A stretch of 64,000 nt of DNA from Dyella sp. S184 (GTDB lineage: Bacteria; Pseudomonadota; Gammaproteobacteria; Xanthomonadales; Rhodanobacteraceae), in the NCBI RefSeq assembly GCF_009766065.1, contig NZ_LMUE01000002.1, positions 124,001 to 188,000 on the forward strand, in the 5' to 3' direction. Shown here piece by piece: positions 17,021 through 26,567 of this stretch; the stretch's first letter is position 1, and each line of letters begins with the position of its first letter. The position numbers and the translations under genes were made by a program. Below the pieces are notes generated by a model. That model searched no databases. It saw only the letters and a list, made by a program, of their open reading frames with translations, and had not been told where the DNA came from.

Positions 17021-17608
17021 TCAGCTGAAGGAAACCTTCGGCACGTCGCGTACGGCCGGATCCTCGACCTTCAACGGCTCCGCGGCGGCGAAGCCATAGC
17101 TGTTCGCCACGAACGACGCCGGAAACACTTCGCGACTGTTGTTGTAGGTCAGCACGGAGTCGTTATAGGCCTGTCGTGCGAACGCGACCCGGTTCTCGGT
17201 CGAGGTCAGTTCCTCGGAGAGCTGCATCATGGTCTGGTTGGCCTTCAGATCCGGATAGGCCTCGCTGAGCGCGAACAAACGCCCCAGACTCTGGGTCAAA
17301 GCATTTTCGCTGCCGGCAAGCTGCTGCATGGCGCCCGGATCGCCGGGGTTGGCCTTGGCACCTGCCAGGCCGCTGACTGCCGCGTTGCGGGCCTGTATGA
17401 CTTCCTCGAGGGTGCCGCGTTCATGCGCGAGGTAACCCTTGGCGGTTTCCACCAGGTTGGGAATCAGGTCATGCCGGCGGGTCAGCTGCACATCGATCTG
17501 TGCGAAAGCGTTCTTGTAACCATTCCGCGAAGTGACCAGTCCGTTGTAGATCGACACGAAGTACAAGACAATCAAAATGACAACAATCAGAACAATGATC
17601 AGCCCCAT
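17021..17608 (-). CDS. lemA: LemA family protein
   Basis: A 195-residue membrane-anchored protein: an N-terminal hydrophobic helix (about 2-20), then the conserved YNGLVTSRNGYKNAFAQIDV and LTRRHDLIPNLVETAKGY signatures and a helical bundle. The exact biochemical role of LemA is not established. The ATG at 17608 has a GGAG site; the frame extends to 17665 but that part would cross the divergent promoter. It is first in an operon with the M48 protease. Confidence 0.93.
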   Translation of the reverse strand: MGLIIVLIVVILIVLYFVSIYNGLVTSRNGYKNAFAQIDVQLTRRHDLIPNLVETAKGYLAHERGTLEEVIQARNAAVSGLAGAKANPGDPGAMQQLAGSENALTQSLGRLFALSEAYPDLKANQTMMQLSEELTSTENRVAFARQAYNDSVLTYNNSREVFPASFVANSYGFAAAEPLKVEDPAVRDVPKVSFS

Positions 17609-17663
17609 CGGTACATTCTCCACCCTGCGGCGCATCCCCACGCCGGAATCACGCCAGATTACC

Positions 17664-18965
17664 ATGCAGTGTCACAAGTTTTTCCTTCTGATCGCGGGTG
17701 CGCTGGGGCTGACTTGCACGCCGGTCTGGGCGAGCGTCGTCGACGCAACGCCCCAGGCAGCAGTCAACGTTCACGATGCGACGCAGCTACTGCCACCGGC
17801 GCGCGTCCAGAGCACCCTAGCCGACTATCAGCACTGGCTGGACCGGTTGGCCGAGCGCAATGCCGTTGCCGGCCTGGCGACGGCCGTGGTGATCGACAAC
17901 AAGGTGGTCTTCGAACGCACCGTCGGTTACGCCGATGCAGCGTCCGGAGAAGCTGTCACCCCGGACACCGTGTTCCGACTCGCCTCGCTGTCCAAGGCCT
18001 TTGCCACTGCGATCACCGGCCTGCTGGTGGATGATGGAAAACTCAGCTGGGACACCAAGCTGGTCGATGTGCTGCCGTACTTCAAGCTCAAGGACATGCA
18101 GTCCGCTTCGGAAGCCACGGTGAGCGACATCCTGGGGCAACGCCTGGGCCTGCCACCCAACACCTACGACAACATGCTCGAAGGCGACATTCCCTACGAG
18201 GAACTGGTGCGCAAGCTGGACGAGGTCGACCTGGTCTGTGGCGTCGGCCAGTGTTATGGCTACCAGAATGTCGCATTCGGCATGATCGGCGACGTGGTTC
18301 TCGCCCGTACCGGCGACTTCTTCTACCGCCTGGTCGACAAGCGGATTTTCTATCCGCTGGGCATGACCACCGCGAGCTACGGCCGCGCAGCACTCGAGTC
18401 GAGCCAAAGCTGGGCACGTCCGCATTCGGCGTCCAGTCATGGCTGGGTGCCATTCGAGCCGAGCGAGACCTATTACCGGGTGGCCCCGGCAGCCGGCGTC
18501 AACGCCAGCCTGCACGACATGGAAAAATGGCTGATCGCGCAGATGGGCGGACGCCCGGACGTGCTGCCAACTTCACTGCTGGATGTGCTGCATGCACCGG
18601 GCATCACCACGCCCAGCGAACTGCACGCCACACCATGGCGCCGGGCAAGGCTGACCGACGCGCACTATGCGCTGGGCTGGCGGGTGTATGAATACGGCGG
18701 CGAAACCCTGATCTTTCACGCGGGCGCCGTGGCCGGCTACCGCACCATGATCGGCTTCTTCCCGAAGTACCACGTCGGCGTGGTCACCTTGTGGAACTCG
18801 ACGGGCCCGACCCCGAGTGGACTGATGCCGATGGTGTTCGACGGCATGCTTGGCCTGCCCCATGTGGACTGGGCCGGCATCGAAAGCGATGCCCCGCCTC
18901 GCACGGTTGCCCCGAAGAAGAAGCGCAAGGGCAAAACACGCCGTCAGACAGATAACCAGAACTGA
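17664..18965 (+). CDS. Exported serine beta-lactamase-like hydrolase (class C/esterase family)
   Basis: A 433-residue protein with a Sec signal peptide (about 1-23, ending PVWAS). The SxxK motif is Ser108-Leu-Ser-Lys111 and the second motif is the YQN in CYGYQNVAF. It belongs to the beta-lactamase/PBP4* superfamily. Such proteins may be esterases, D-aminopeptidases or beta-lactamases; there is not enough here to call an AmpC. The C-terminus ends in a basic Lys/Arg run. The gene starts at 17664, 55 bases from lemA on the opposite strand. Confidence 0.85.
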   Translation: MQCHKFFLLIAGALGLTCTPVWASVVDATPQAAVNVHDATQLLPPARVQSTLADYQHWLDRLAERNAVAGLATAVVIDNKVVFERTVGYADAASGEAVTPDTVFRLASLSKAFATAITGLLVDDGKLSWDTKLVDVLPYFKLKDMQSASEATVSDILGQRLGLPPNTYDNMLEGDIPYEELVRKLDEVDLVCGVGQCYGYQNVAFGMIGDVVLARTGDFFYRLVDKRIFYPLGMTTASYGRAALESSQSWARPHSASSHGWVPFEPSETYYRVAPAAGVNASLHDMEKWLIAQMGGRPDVLPTSLLDVLHAPGITTPSELHATPWRRARLTDAHYALGWRVYEYGGETLIFHAGAVAGYRTMIGFFPKYHVGVVTLWNSTGPTPSGLMPMVFDGMLGLPHVDWAGIESDAPPRTVAPKKKRKGKTRRQTDNQN

Positions 18966-19004
18966 AGCGCTTTAATCGGGCGCGACATCATCAGCGATCC
19001 CGTG

Positions 19005-19039
19005 AAAAGAAACGGCGCATAAATGCGCCGTTTCTTTTT
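19005..19039. terminator. Bidirectional intrinsic terminator
   Basis: A perfect 16-base inverted repeat (19005-19020 with 19023-19038) ends in TTTCTTTTT on the plus strand and has AAAAGAAA on the other side. It lies between the beta-lactamase-like gene and the convergent TonB-domain gene. Confidence 0.88.
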
Positions 19040-19063
19040 AGCCATTGTTATTTGGCTCTCGGA

Positions 19064-20089
19064 TCAGAGATTGAACTCGACCTTCAGCTGCCGCGTGGTG
19101 GACACTGCAACGCCATCCTTCATCGCCGGTTTGTAAAGGTAACGGTTTACAGCTTCTATAGCTGCACGATCAAACACGTGCTTGGGCTGTGCATCGACCA
19201 CATGCACGTCGGCGGTTCGGCCGTCCGTCCCGACCGAGTACGCCACCACCACCCAGCCACTCTGCTGCGAGCGCAGCGCTGTCGATGGGTAAGTCGGGGC
19301 AGCGCTCTTCAGGAGTACCGCATCGCTGGTCTCGCCACCGGTGGCAGCACCTGCATTGGCTGTCGCTTCAGTCGCTGCGGGCTGGGCCACAGGCTTCGGC
19401 TGCTCGGCGGTGTGCGACTGTTTCACCTTTTGCTGTTCGGTCAGCTGGGCCTTCTGCTGCTCGGCCAGTTGATCCGCCGCCTGCTTCTCCGTCGCCACCT
19501 TCTGCGCTGCCAGCTGCTGCGCCTTCTGCTGATCAAGCGCATCCTGCTGCTGCTTGTCCAGCGTCTTGCGCTGGGCATCCAGCTTGGAGCGCAGGATGGT
19601 CAAGGTGAAATTGGTCGGGTCAGCCTTGGCCAGAAGATCGATCTGGCGCTGCGCTTCGTTGAAGTCACGCGAGTTGATCGCCTGCTCGGCCGAGGGCGCT
19701 GCGAACGGGAACGTCTCGCGCAACGCGTCGGAGGCCACCTTGTTGCCGGGATCCTTCTCCAGCACCCGCAGATAGAACTCGAAGGCATTGTTGCCGGCCG
19801 GTGCCAGGTAGCGCTGCTCGTTCATCGCTGTGCGCGCTTCGGCCAGCAGCTGGTTGACGTCCATCGCTGCGACGTTCGCCGGTGGCGGCGGCGCCGCTCG
19901 CGTTGAAGCAGACACCGGTGTGGACGGATGACCACCCGCGTCCGCCATGACCAGATCCTGATGCGGCTTGATGATCAGGAACCAGGCACCCACGGCAAGC
20001 AGCGCGATGACGGCAATGATGGCAATGACCAAGGGCCTGATGGCCCCGCGCGCATGCCGGCGCGTATCAAGTATGTATCGGGTATCCAT
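19064..20089 (-). CDS. TonB C-terminal domain protein
   Basis: A 341-residue inner-membrane-anchored protein. There is a cytoplasmic N-terminus, one transmembrane helix at about 18-41, an acidic/helical middle and a Gln/Lys/Ala-rich coiled-coil stretch (about 170-245). A TonB-like C-terminal domain (about 258-341) has PTYPSTALRSQQSGWVVV and ends in KVEFNL. The middle is longer and less proline-rich than in classical TonB, and no exbBD lies nearby, so it may be a periplasm-spanning linker without an energy-transducing role. An AGAGA site precedes the ATG. Confidence 0.8.
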   Translation of the reverse strand: MDTRYILDTRRHARGAIRPLVIAIIAVIALLAVGAWFLIIKPHQDLVMADAGGHPSTPVSASTRAAPPPPANVAAMDVNQLLAEARTAMNEQRYLAPAGNNAFEFYLRVLEKDPGNKVASDALRETFPFAAPSAEQAINSRDFNEAQRQIDLLAKADPTNFTLTILRSKLDAQRKTLDKQQQDALDQQKAQQLAAQKVATEKQAADQLAEQQKAQLTEQQKVKQSHTAEQPKPVAQPAATEATANAGAATGGETSDAVLLKSAAPTYPSTALRSQQSGWVVVAYSVGTDGRTADVHVVDAQPKHVFDRAAIEAVNRYLYKPAMKDGVAVSTTRQLKVEFNL

Positions 20090-20468
20090 GGTCTCTCACT
20101 GAGTGTCGATAGATACCCGCGCTTTTTCCCCCTGTAGGAGCGATGAGTCCCCCGGACTCACCGCGGCGCGGATGTGCAAAAGGTAACCCCAATGACGCAG
20201 CACGGCAAATCGTGCGTCATTTCACGGCAAAGCGCTGGAAATTGCCACAGGCCTCGACAGGGCACGCCGGACTGAAACCGGCGCGGACGATCAACAAAGC
20301 CGGCCCTGGAGTGGCACGCCATGCTGGCGACAGGATTTTGTGACCCCGGAAACGAAGCGTCCCGGCCAGGCCGGGACGAAGGCTTCTCGAAGGACTCTCC
20401 CCGCGCTGGGCACCGCGGGGAGAGAAGTCGATTACTTTTCTTGTTGGGTATTGCGTCTTGCTTGTTGC
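20090..20468. other. Intergenic region with hairpins and a possible REP-like unit
   Basis: No gene is seen. At 20131-20166, GTAGGAGCG is followed by a perfect TGAGTCC-CCC-GGACTCA hairpin and CCGCGG. This resembles the dispersed GTAGGAGCG-type palindromic repeats known in Xanthomonads, but only one copy is present. Two further perfect hairpins, at 20359-20377 (9-base arms) and 20395-20424 (11-base arms), lie downstream of the metJ-like gene and may end its transcript. Neither has a convincing U-run. Confidence 0.5.
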
Positions 20469-20990
20469 TTACTTCTTCGCTTTGGAGGTCTTGGTGGCTT
20501 TCACCACCTTGGCGGCCGCCGGCTTCTTGGCAGCAGCTTTCTTGGCTGCCGGCTTCTTGGCAACCTTCTTCACAGCAGCTTTCTTGGCAGCCGCCGGCTT
20601 CTTGGCAGCTTTCTTGGCTGCCGGCTTCTTGGCAACCTTCTTCACGGCAGCTTTCTTGGCGGCCGGCTTCTTGGCGGCAACCTTCTTCACGGTGGATTTC
20701 TTGGCGGCCTTCTTGGCGGCCGGTTTCTTTGCAGCGGATTTCTTGGCAGTGGCCATAGTTCGTCTCAGCTCCTCATCAGTTGGCAGTGGTTGCCCAGTAA
20801 AAGCGTGCAGGAACGCCTCAACCAACAAATCGCTGTTGGTGGCGTGCCGAAGATTGTTCACTTGACGGTGGGTGCGCAAATCGGAAAGCCGCCGCAAAAC
20901 ATGCAGCGGAATCGAGACGGTGATCTTGCGAACTGCATTGGCCTTTTCACCGTGCTCGACGTAAGGCTTGATGAATTTTGCTGTTGCCAT
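20469..20990 (-). CDS. metJ: MetJ repressor domain fused to a histone H1-like Lys/Ala tail
   Basis: A 173-residue protein. Residues 1-78 are plainly MetJ: RKITVSIP (the DNA-contacting ribbon strand, 21-28), [19 protein letters not shown] (42-60) and [10 protein letters not shown] (61-70), nearly identical to E. coli MetJ as I recall it. The EAFLHAF segment that lines the S-adenosylmethionine pocket is present. After residue 78 the usual MetJ C-terminus is replaced by about 95 residues of KKPAAKKAA-type repeats like eukaryotic H1 tails, AlgP or BpH1. The product should repress methionine genes with SAM as corepressor, with added nonspecific DNA binding. The ATG at 20990 has GGAA upstream. Tandem Met boxes lie about 155 bases upstream. 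Confidence 0.88.
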   Translation of the reverse strand: MATAKFIKPYVEHGEKANAVRKITVSIPLHVLRRLSDLRTHRQVNNLRHATNSDLLVEAFLHAFTGQPLPTDEELRRTMATAKKSAAKKPAAKKAAKKSTVKKVAAKKPAAKKAAVKKVAKKPAAKKAAKKPAAAKKAAVKKVAKKPAAKKAAAKKPAAAKVVKATKTSKAKK

Positions 20991-21047
20991 AACGCGCGTT
21001 CCAAGTGATCTGCTGCGAAAGCTATCCCTGAAGATTTCAACTGTCAA

Positions 21048-21640
21048 TTGATTTCAATCATGGAATCGACCAGACCCATCCACCCCCGGACCATCCCGAA
21101 CCCCGTCACAGCAACGCTTTCGGGCGGTTGATGCATATTTTATATAGATGTCTATACGTCTAAATGTAAATCTGTATAAAAACCATCAATGCTCGCAAAC
21201 CCTTGTGTACCAACGATTTCGATAGATTCGATATATATCCACACGAAAATATTCTCGCGATGCATGCTGTTCGATCGAGACAATTAACACACCTTAAAAA
21301 CCGCATTCGCCAGATGAACGGCAGGCGACTGGGACCGATTTATTTGCATGTCCGGGGACCGGCGAAAACTGCCGTTCGCCGGAGAGGAAGGCTGCATATC
21401 GGTACGCTGGCGAAGAAGACTTCCAGGACCAGGGCATCTCGTTCGAAGGAAAAATGACGCGAATATTTTCTTCGCGGATGCCTCAATGACGACGCGAGTG
21501 CTGCGTGAAAACATCAGTGCTGTCACGTGTGACGACTGTCATCACACGCAAAATCGATCGACCCTGATCGCGACGCAGGCGACTTCGGAATACGCATCGA
21601 ATCAAAGCGACTGCCAGCTGCATGAATGACGATGCGCACC
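21048..21640. other. AT-rich intergenic region upstream of the metJ-like gene
   Basis: This stretch contains the Met boxes (21146-21177). The remainder up to the gcvH terminator has clearly higher AT content than its flanks and only short arginine/lysine-rich open frames (for example 21203-21457) with no recognisable domain. I see no RNA gene. It may be a long regulatory leader or a decayed gene. Confidence 0.4.
21141..21177 (-). promoter_or_regulatory. Tandem Met boxes and overlapping promoter of the metJ-like gene
   Basis: Four contiguous 8-mers fit the MetJ operator AGACGTCT: AGATGTCT (21146-21153, 7 of 8), ATACGTCT (21154-21161, 7 of 8), AAATGTAA (21162-21169, 4 of 8) and ATCTGTAT (21170-21177, 4 of 8). 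On the minus strand a -35-like TTTACA (21170-21165) and a -10-like TATATA (21146-21141), 18 bases apart, overlap them. MetJ binds two or more adjacent boxes as dimers, so autoregulation is the simplest reading. Confidence 0.75.
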
Positions 21641-21642
21641 CC

Positions 21643-21675
21643 AAAAACGACACCGGCCGCAGTGAGCGGCCGGTG
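21643..21675 (-). terminator. Intrinsic terminator after gcvH
   Basis: Perfect 10-base arms (21651-21660 and 21666-21675) with an AGTGA loop. Read on the minus strand they are followed by GTCGTTTTTGG, a good U-tract, starting 26 bases after the gcvH stop. Confidence 0.88.
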
Positions 21676-21700
21676 ATGTTGCTGGGCAGTAGCTGAAGGC

Positions 21701-22096
21701 TTAGTGGTCGTCGCTCTCGACCAGCTCTTCGTATTCGTTTGCGTCGAGCAACTCGTCGAGCTCCGCGCGATCACTCGGACGCACCAGGAATATCCAGCCG
21801 GCGCCGTAGGCATCTTCGTTGATGGTTTCCGGCTTGTCGTTGAGCAGCTCGTTGACCTCGACCACTTCGCCGGAAATCGGCGCGTAGATGTCCGAGGCGG
21901 CCTTCACCGACTCCACCACGGCGGCGCCGGTGCCCGCTTTCACGGCCGAGCCGATTTCCGGCAGCTCGACATAGACCAAGTCTCCGAGCTGGCCTTGTGC
22001 ATGGTCGGAAATACCCACGCGAACCAGGCCGTCGTCTTCGGCACGGGCCCACTCGTGGGACTTCAGGAATTTCAGATCGCCAGGAATCTCGCTCAT
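21701..22096 (-). CDS. gcvH: Glycine cleavage system H protein
   Basis: A 131-residue lipoyl carrier of the glycine cleavage system, which shuttles the aminomethyl group between the P, T and L proteins. The lipoylated lysine is Lys65 in VESVKAASD, and KSHEWAR and AYGAGWIF are typical. It lies 94 bases downstream of gcvT and ends in an intrinsic terminator, so gcvTH form one unit. No gcvP is in the window. Confidence 0.96.
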   Translation of the reverse strand: MSEIPGDLKFLKSHEWARAEDDGLVRVGISDHAQGQLGDLVYVELPEIGSAVKAGTGAAVVESVKAASDIYAPISGEVVEVNELLNDKPETINEDAYGAGWIFLVRPSDRAELDELLDANEYEELVESDDH

Positions 22097-22190
22097 GATC
22101 GGGTCCAGTCGTTGTGTTCAGGTAAGGGTGCAAGCGGCGATTCTAGCCACATTCACCGTGTAGAAAACGTGCCACTGCCGGTCGGGGCGT

Positions 22191-23291
22191 TCAGATCCCT
22201 TCGCAGGGCTTGCCGTCGCGCACGAACGGGTACTTGACCAGCCGCACCGGCACTTCGCGGCCACGGATGTCGACCCGCATGTCACCAGTCGTGCCCGCCG
22301 GAATGCGTGCGAACGCCACCGCCTTGTCGAGGGTTGGTGCAAAGCTGCCGGAGAGGATCTCGCCATCGCCGTTCGCGGTGAGCACCTTCTGGCCATGCCG
22401 CAGCACGCCCTTGTCGTCCAGCACCAGCCCAACCATCACGCGTGGCACCCCGGCAGCCTTCTGCTGTTCCAGTGCGGCACGGCCGATGAACGCACGGCCT
22501 TCGTCCAGCGCGATGGTCCAGCCCAGGTTCGCCTCCCAGGGAGAAACGGTCTCGTCCATATCCTGGCCGTACAGATTCATGCCCGCCTCCAGCCGCAACG
22601 TGTCGCGCGCGCCGAGGCCAGCCGGCGCGACGCCGGCGGCAGCCAGTGCTTCCCACAGCGCGATGGCGTGTTCGGCCGGCACGATGATCTCGAACCCGTC
22701 CTCACCGGTATAACCGGTGCGTGCCACGAACAGTGGCATCCCGTGCGGCCCCTGCGCCGCGGCGGCGGCGAACTTGCCAAGCTTCTCGATGCGTGGGCGA
22801 TCGACCTCATGCAGCAGGCCCAGCACCTTCGCGCGCGCATGCGGACCCTGCACCGCGATCATCGCGAATTCCGGGCGCTCCTTGACCTGCACGCCGAACG
22901 CGGCAGCCTGCTGTTCGATCCAGGCCAGATCCTTGGCGCGGGTACCGGCGTTGACCACCAGCCGAAAATGTTCCTCGCCCAGGTAGTACACAATCAGGTC
23001 ATCGATCACGCCGCCCTGCTCGTTCAACATGCAGGAGTACAACGCCTTGCCGATCACCTTCAGCTTGTCGATGCTGTTGGCCAGCAGGTGGCGCAGGAAG
23101 TCGCGCGTGCGTGCACCGTGCAGGTCGATCACCGTCATGTGCGAGACGTCGAACATGCCGGCACCGCGGCGCACCGCATGATGTTCCTCGATCTGCGAGC
23201 CGTAATTGATCGGCATGTCCCAGCCGCCGAAGTCCACCATGCGCGCGCCGAGCGCGCGATGGGTGGCATTGAGTACGGTCTTCTCGGTCAT
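22191..23291 (-). CDS. gcvT: Aminomethyltransferase (glycine cleavage T protein)
   Basis: A 366-residue T protein that transfers the one-carbon unit from the aminomethyl-lipoyl H protein to tetrahydrofolate and releases ammonia. [19 protein letters not shown] and GMFDVSHMT are diagnostic N-terminal segments, and [11 protein letters not shown] is the family signature further on. The ATG at 23291 is about 30 bases from a good sigma70 promoter. An in-frame extension to 23504 runs into the amidase gene and is not real. No glycine riboswitch is evident in the short leader. Confidence 0.96.
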   Translation of the reverse strand: MTEKTVLNATHRALGARMVDFGGWDMPINYGSQIEEHHAVRRGAGMFDVSHMTVIDLHGARTRDFLRHLLANSIDKLKVIGKALYSCMLNEQGGVIDDLIVYYLGEEHFRLVVNAGTRAKDLAWIEQQAAAFGVQVKERPEFAMIAVQGPHARAKVLGLLHEVDRPRIEKLGKFAAAAAQGPHGMPLFVARTGYTGEDGFEIIVPAEHAIALWEALAAAGVAPAGLGARDTLRLEAGMNLYGQDMDETVSPWEANLGWTIALDEGRAFIGRAALEQQKAAGVPRVMVGLVLDDKGVLRHGQKVLTANGDGEILSGSFAPTLDKAVAFARIPAGTTGDMRVDIRGREVPVRLVKYPFVRDGKPCEGI

Positions 23292-23321
23292 CGCGGGACT
23301 GCCTTGCGGGGAAAGACGTGC

Positions 23322-23350
23322 ATTATCGCCGCCGGCCCGAGGCAATCCAA
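23322..23350 (-). promoter_or_regulatory. Sigma70 promoter of gcvTH
   Basis: On the minus strand TTGGAT (23350-23345) and GATAAT (23327-23322) are separated by exactly 17 bases. The -10 is about 30 bases before the gcvT start codon. Confidence 0.65.
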
Positions 23351-23382
23351 GCGATACCGGCCGCGCGAGGTATACCCTCCGA

Positions 23383-24780
23383 TCAGGCAAGCACCGGATA
23401 GGTCGGCTCGACATCCAGCGTCGCGGCACATACCGATGCCAGTTCGAGCAGGCGCAGATCGGAGCCACGTGCACCCACCAGCTGCAGGCCGATCGGCAAG
23501 CCATTCGGTAGCGTGCCCATCGGCAGACTGACCGCCGGACAGCCGGCCAGGCTGGCGAAGCTGGTCAGGTCGGCCTGCGAATCGGGCGCCGGACCATCCA
23601 GAGCAAACGCACCCTGTGGTGTGGTCGGCAACACCAGCACGTCGACCTGGGCGAACAGCCGGCGCATCTTCAGGGTGGCCGCATCGAGTACCTGATCGGC
23701 CACGGCGTAGTCGGCGGCCGTCTTGCTCGCCGCAAAACCCAGCAACTGGCGGAAGCGTGCAGACACTGGGCGTTCGGTGTTGGCCAGATCGGCGGCGAAA
23801 GTGCCAAGCATCTCGGCCTCCATCAACAGCAGGCCGGCGCGCCGGGTACGCGCAAAATCCCAGTCGGCAAAATCCACCGTACGCCGATCGCCCAACGCAT
23901 GCGGCAACTTGGCCAGCGCCGCCTCGAACACCTCGATCACTTCCGGCTGCACACCGATTACCGCCAGATCCGGCAACAGGCCGGTGCGCAGATTGCCCGG
24001 CTCCCAGTCCGGCAACGCAAACGCTACCCGGCGCCGACGCGAACGCGCGTCGTCGGCGTCGTAGCCAGCCAGCACCTGCAGCAACACGGTGAGGTCGTCC
24101 GCGCTGCGCGCCAGCAGACCGACGGCATCGAGTCGTCGCGCTGCCGGCACCAGGCCACGCGCGGAGATCTCGCCATGCGTAGGCTTCAATGCATAGACAC
24201 CGCAATAACTGGCCGGAATGCGGATCGAGCCGAGACTGTCCGAACCGACCGCCGCCACTGCCAGACCCGCTGCCACCGCTGCCGCCGCACCGCCGGAAGA
24301 GCCACCGGCGCTGTAGCCGTGCCGATGCGGATTGTGAGTGGCGCCAAAGTGCGGGTTGTCGGTCGACGCGCCCAGCGCACCCTCGTCCATATTGGTCTTG
24401 CCGACCAGCACCGCGCCGGAGGCACGCAGCCGCGCCACCACATGCGCGTCGTCCTGCACCGGGCGCTCGCGACCCGGCAGGCCGGCACGGGTCGGCCAAC
24501 CGGCCATGTCGAAATTATCCTTCAACGCCAGCGGGATCCCGTCGAGCCGTCCGATCACGCCGTCACGGCGGCGGCGATCGGCCATATGCGCCTGCTCCTG
24601 TAGCAAGCCAGAGCGCTGGTCCACATAAGCATTGAGTTCAGGATTGAGCCGTTCGATCGCGTGCTGATAGACGTCAGCCAGCGCCTGCGGCTGCACCCGC
24701 CCCACCGCCAGCCAGTGCAGCAGCTGGCACAGCGAGGCGCGACGCAGGTCGAGATCGGCGATCGGCGGCATCGAATTCAT
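23383..24780 (-). CDS. Amidase signature family hydrolase
   Basis: A 465-residue amidase. The catalytic Ser-cisSer-Lys fold is indicated by PLALKDNFD (Lys), then [18 protein letters not shown] (Ser loop) and [13 protein letters not shown] (nucleophile region). It resembles GatA and AtzF-type enzymes; without gatB or gatC beside it a free amidase, perhaps allophanate- or amide-hydrolysing, is more likely. The ATG at 24780 has an AAGGAG site seven bases upstream. It is on the same strand as gcvT, but gcvT has its own promoter. Confidence 0.88.
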   Translation of the reverse strand: MNSMPPIADLDLRRASLCQLLHWLAVGRVQPQALADVYQHAIERLNPELNAYVDQRSGLLQEQAHMADRRRRDGVIGRLDGIPLALKDNFDMAGWPTRAGLPGRERPVQDDAHVVARLRASGAVLVGKTNMDEGALGASTDNPHFGATHNPHRHGYSAGGSSGGAAAAVAAGLAVAAVGSDSLGSIRIPASYCGVYALKPTHGEISARGLVPAARRLDAVGLLARSADDLTVLLQVLAGYDADDARSRRRRVAFALPDWEPGNLRTGLLPDLAVIGVQPEVIEVFEAALAKLPHALGDRRTVDFADWDFARTRRAGLLLMEAEMLGTFAADLANTERPVSARFRQLLGFAASKTAADYAVADQVLDAATLKMRRLFAQVDVLVLPTTPQGAFALDGPAPDSQADLTSFASLAGCPAVSLPMGTLPNGLPIGLQLVGARGSDLRLLELASVCAATLDVEPTYPVLA

Positions 24781-24950
24781 GGAAGCTCCTTGCAAGTTCC
24801 GGCGATTATCACCGCCTCAGGTAAAACTATTGCAAGCGGTGGCGCAGCACGCGTTGCCGCATGACACGCGAAACCGGACAATGGCGGCCTGAACCATACC
24901 GCCACGCACGGCGCACACCTGCATCTGCCCACAGCACCACGGAGTCCGCC

Positions 24951-26552
24951 ATGAGCGAACGCGAAACCATGGAATACGACGTTGTCGTCGTCGGCGCCGG
25001 CCCGGCCGGCCTGTCGTTCGCGATCCGCCTCAAGCAGCTGAAGCCCGAGGTCAGCGTGTGCGTGATCGAGAAGGCCTCGACCATCGGCGCACAGATCCTG
25101 TCCGGCGCGGTGATCGAACCGCAGCCGCTGGATTCACTGCTGCCGGGCTGGCGCGACAACCCGCCGCCGATCTGCGTACCGGCCGGCGAGGACGAATTCT
25201 GGCTGCTCAGCAAAGACAGCGGCCGCAAGCTACCCGTACCGCCAGGGATGAAGAATCACGGCAATTTCATTGTCTCGCTCGGCGCGATGTGCGCGTGGCT
25301 GGCGCCGCAGGCCGAAGCACTGGGGGTGGACGTATTCCCCGGCTTTGCCGCCGCCGACACCATATATAACGAGGATGGCTCGGTCGCCGGTGTGCGCATC
25401 GGTGACATGGGCGTGGCGAAGGACGGCACGCACAAGCCCGGCTATACCGAAGGCATCGACATCAAGGCCAAGGTCACCGTCCTCGCCGAAGGCGCGCGCG
25501 GCAGCCTGACCAAGCAGCTGATCAAACGCTTCAAGCTGGACCAGGACAGCGATCCGCAGGGTTACTCGATCGGCATCAAGGAACTGTGGCAGCTGCCAGT
25601 TGGGCGCGTGACGCCGGGCAAGATCGTGCACAGCTTCGGCTGGCCGGCGGACAGCCACACCTATGGCGGCAGCTTCCTGTATCACCTTGACAAGGATCGC
25701 GTGGCGCTCGGCTATGTCAGCGGGCTCGACTACAGCGATCCGAACTACCAGCCGTGGGAGGCCTTCCAGCAGTGGAAGAACCACCCGATGATGAAGTCGT
25801 TGCTGGACGGCGGCACGATCCTTTCCGCCGGCGCACGCGCCATCGTCACCGGCGGCTATCAGTCGCTGCCCAAAGTGGAAATGCCCGGTGCGTTGCTGAT
25901 CGGCGATACCGCCGGCCTGCTCAACGTGCCAAAGGTAAAGGGTACGCATCAGGCGATCAAAAGCGGCATGCTTGCTGCCGAACATCTGGTCGCGAACGAG
26001 CTGACATCTGCGGGCTTCGACGCGAAGCTGCGCGGTTCTGACGTGATGGCGGAGTTGAAGAAAGTCCGCAACATCAAGCCCGCGTTCAAGAAGGGCCTGT
26101 GGTTTGGCATGCTCAATGCCGCATGGGAAACCGTCACCGGCGGTGCCTCACCGTGGACACTGAAGAACAAGGCCGACTGGTCATCGCTGCACAAGCTCGG
26201 TGCGCAGGAAGAGCCGAAGCGCGACTACGTGCAGCGCACGCTTGCTCCACGCGATCGCCTCGCCGGCGTCTACTTCGCCGCCACCGAACACGATGAGGAT
26301 CAGCCGATCCACCTGCACGTGGCCGACACCTCGATATGCGTGACTAAGTGTGCCGAGGAATACGGCAATCCGTGCACCCGCTTCTGCCCGGCTAATGTCT
26401 ACGAAATCGTCGACGACGAGGCTGGGAAGCGGCTGCAGATCAATGCCGCCAACTGCGTGCACTGCAAGACCTGCGACATCAAGGATCCCTACGAAATCAT
26501 CACCTGGGTCACACCGGAAGGCGGATCGGGTCCGAATTACCAGAACCTGTAG
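24951..26552 (+). CDS. Electron transfer flavoprotein-ubiquinone oxidoreductase
   Basis: A 533-residue ETF-QO, the membrane-bound FAD and [4Fe-4S] enzyme that passes electrons from ETF to ubiquinone. The FAD-binding VVVGAGPAGLSFA is near the N-terminus. The C-terminal cluster domain carries its cysteines in CVTKCAEEYGNPCTRFCP and NCVHCKTCDIKDP. The ATG at 24951 follows CGGAG. It completes the route with etfBA downstream and fadE at the window start. The symbol varies between databases, so none is given. Confidence 0.95.
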   Translation: MSERETMEYDVVVVGAGPAGLSFAIRLKQLKPEVSVCVIEKASTIGAQILSGAVIEPQPLDSLLPGWRDNPPPICVPAGEDEFWLLSKDSGRKLPVPPGMKNHGNFIVSLGAMCAWLAPQAEALGVDVFPGFAAADTIYNEDGSVAGVRIGDMGVAKDGTHKPGYTEGIDIKAKVTVLAEGARGSLTKQLIKRFKLDQDSDPQGYSIGIKELWQLPVGRVTPGKIVHSFGWPADSHTYGGSFLYHLDKDRVALGYVSGLDYSDPNYQPWEAFQQWKNHPMMKSLLDGGTILSAGARAIVTGGYQSLPKVEMPGALLIGDTAGLLNVPKVKGTHQAIKSGMLAAEHLVANELTSAGFDAKLRGSDVMAELKKVRNIKPAFKKGLWFGMLNAAWETVTGGASPWTLKNKADWSSLHKLGAQEEPKRDYVQRTLAPRDRLAGVYFAATEHDEDQPIHLHVADTSICVTKCAEEYGNPCTRFCPANVYEIVDDEAGKRLQINAANCVHCKTCDIKDPYEIITWVTPEGGSGPNYQNL

Positions 26553-26567
26553 GTATTCGATGCCCGC

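Noticed and set aside
20469-20760. Repeat-rich DNA as a CRISPR array
   Set aside because: The repeats are directly adjoining, in frame and code for the Lys/Ala tail; there are no spacers.
21203-21457. 84-residue basic open frame upstream of the metJ-like gene
   Set aside because: No ribosome site, no recognisable motif, and composition typical of chance frames.
23292-23382. Glycine riboswitch before gcvT
   Set aside because: The leader between the promoter and start codon is only about 30 bases and lacks the conserved aptamer.
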